DNA from: Candidatus Kaiserbacteria bacterium RIFCSPHIGHO2_02_FULL_55_25
Lineage (GTDB): Bacteria > Patescibacteriota > Minisyncoccia > Phycocordibacterales > UBA2100
Assembly (NCBI GenBank): GCA_001781335.1
Contig: MFLL01000001.1
Location: forward strand, 89,626 to 139,330
Reading direction: 5' to 3'
Length of the DNA stretch: 49,705 nucleotides
Part shown: piece after piece, positions 48,688 to 49,705 of the stretch
Position numbering within the stretch: the stretch's first letter is position 1
Layout: every line of letters starts with the position of its first letter
The notes under the pieces: model-generated
What the model was told of the DNA's origin: nothing
What the model saw: only the letters and a program-made list of their open reading frames with translations
Database searches by the model: none
Program-made: the position numbers and the translations under genes

Positions 48688-49705
48688 GTTCCTCCCGATC
48701 ATGTCGACGACAAGCGCGCCCCACGTGAAATCGTGTGCGCCGAGTCCCGCGCCGGTATCGGGGTGGTAGTACTCGCGGAAACCGGACTTCTCCAAAAGCT
48801 CCATCGAATTCTCAAGTAACCTGTCCGCAATATTCTGGTAGTCATACCGGAGTAACCCGCGATATACAAACCAATTCGATGCAAACCACACCGGACCGCG
48901 CCAAAAACCCTGCGGATCAAACGTGCGCTCGTTCATCGCAACCGTCGGGAGCATGAAATTCGAGAGGAATTCGGACGGATTCAAAAGATGTTCTTCAACC
49001 AACTTCGCCGCCTCGTCCTCAGAAAGTATTCCTGCGTAGAGCGGCGCAAATATCGCCCACGTCTTCAGCTTCACTTTGAAATAGCTTTCGCTGTACGTCG
49101 GCCAGAAAAGATCGCCGTCAAACATTCGCTCGCGCATTGCGTCTGCCACCCGCCGGGATGCCTCGGTGAATTTCAATGCGTCCTCGTGCTTGCTCAGGTG
49201 TCCGGCAATGCGCCCAAGCACAACAAGATTCTCGACAAGAATTGCGTTGAAGGGAACGTCCTTTACCCAGAAGTATTGCTTCATGAACGGCGCATCGAAA
49301 TGCCCATTCCGTAATTCTTCTACCAATTTCAACCTGCTTTTGAAATTCTCCTGCAATGTCTGCACGGGCGGCAAGCCGAGGACGTCGTCAAACCGCGGCG
49401 AGTTGTCCTCTCCGCTTTCGTCCGGATTGATAATGCCTGCAAGGTGGTTGCCTCGAGGGTCCCTCGCTGTGAGCAAGTACTCGTAGAACGAACTCAGCGC
49501 CGGGTACATCTCCGCGAGAAAAGCGGCATCACCGTCTTTCTCAAAAATGCGCCATACCGCCTCAGCGATAAGCGGCGGTTGTGTGATGGTACTGGTACGC
49601 TTCTTCCCCTCCCGACCCCATTGGATGTCAACGAGCGTCCCCGGCTCCCAGTAGATCATGTGCGGCAACATGCCGTTCTCGAACTGTTGCGAGACCGCCG
49701 AACGA
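48676..49705 (-). CDS. MGH1-type glycoside hydrolase, partial
   Basis: Only the C-terminal part (about 343 codons) is in the window; the frame is open to the right edge. The all-helical (alpha/alpha)6 style fits GH63/GH37/MGH1-like hydrolases: INPDESGEDNSPRFD, LLWPTYS-like FWPTYSES, and GFWRGPVWFASNWFVYRGL near the end. The substrate could be trehalose, a glucan or mannose chain. It converges on the trehalose cluster and may process a glucan or trehalose product. Confidence 0.85.
   Translation of the reverse strand, partial: RSAVSQQFENGMLPHMIYWEPGTLVDIQWGREGKKRTSTITQPPLIAEAVWRIFEKDGDAAFLAEMYPALSSFYEYLLTARDPRGNHLAGIINPDESGEDNSPRFDDVLGLPPVQTLQENFKSRLKLVEELRNGHFDAPFMKQYFWVKDVPFNAILVENLVVLGRIAGHLSKHEDALKFTEASRRVADAMRERMFDGDLFWPTYSESYFKVKLKTWAIFAPLYAGILSEDEAAKLVEEHLLNPSEFLSNFMLPTVAMNERTFDPQGFWRGPVWFASNWFVYRGLLRYDYQNIADRLLENSMELLEKSGFREYYHPDTGAGLGAHDFTWGALVVDMIGRNSRG

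Overview
The window looks like a piece of a Candidate Phyla Radiation (Patescibacteria) genome, probably of the Parcubacteria/Paceibacteria type. This is an inference from the style of the genes, not from a marker-gene search. The signs are short, streamlined versions of universal proteins (Obg without a C-terminal extension, a UvrC without its C-terminal helix-hairpin-helix part), many lone or unlinked pathway genes (purF, folB, ddl, murB), many one-helix envelope proteins, and core genes whose -10 box lies only 5-10 bases before the start codon, as in leaderless mRNAs. GC content is moderately high by eye.

Layout. 0-5 kb: rplU and rmuC, small orphan genes, yqeY, an MFS-like membrane operon and an RRM RNA-binding protein. 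5-9 kb: a pilin-like secreted protein, tRNA-Ala(UGC), ddl and a shortened uvrC. 9-11.6 kb: an accessory stretch with two candidate structured RNAs and two orphan genes with long leaders. 11.6-18.3 kb: uvrA, a STAND-like ATPase, two small orphans, murB and a putative beta-barrel protein. 18.3-25.4 kb: a response regulator and membrane histidine kinase, uvrB, tgt, a 46-residue basic protein and tyrS. 25.4-36 kb: an IR-bounded palindromic element, a zincin, a ZIP transporter, a PAP2 phosphatase, an ECF S-like protein, folB, an M29 aminopeptidase, purF, a DoxX/GDH envelope operon and an FlbT-like protein. 36-40 kb: a zinc-ribbon peptide, an RGG-tailed DEAD-box helicase, a 45-residue basic protein, a pseudouridine synthase, Obg and a GIY-YIG protein. 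40-45.6 kb: a run of small genes (LMW phosphatase, JAB-like, SET, ArsR with two large operators, MliC-like) and tRNA-Gln(UUG). 45.7-49.7 kb: a membrane sensor-HAMP-trehalose-6-phosphate synthase fusion, an IMPase-family phosphatase and a partial MGH1-type glycoside hydrolase.

Two themes run through the window. First, there seem to be two gene-expression grammars. Housekeeping genes start right after a TGnTATAnT-like box and have no Shine-Dalgarno (SD) sequence. Orphan accessory genes have -35/-10 promoters, longer structured leaders, strong SD sequences and their own Rho-independent terminators. Second, short palindromic or heptameric repeats sit inside coding sequences and stay in frame (uvrA, uvrB, uvrC, tgt, the zincin). 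At the 3' end of uvrC such a repeat supplies the stop codon.

The genes most likely to belong to an undescribed system are the HAMP-gated trehalose synthase cluster at the right end. The 9.1-9.6 kb RNAs and the repeat-rich 40-44 kb cluster come next.
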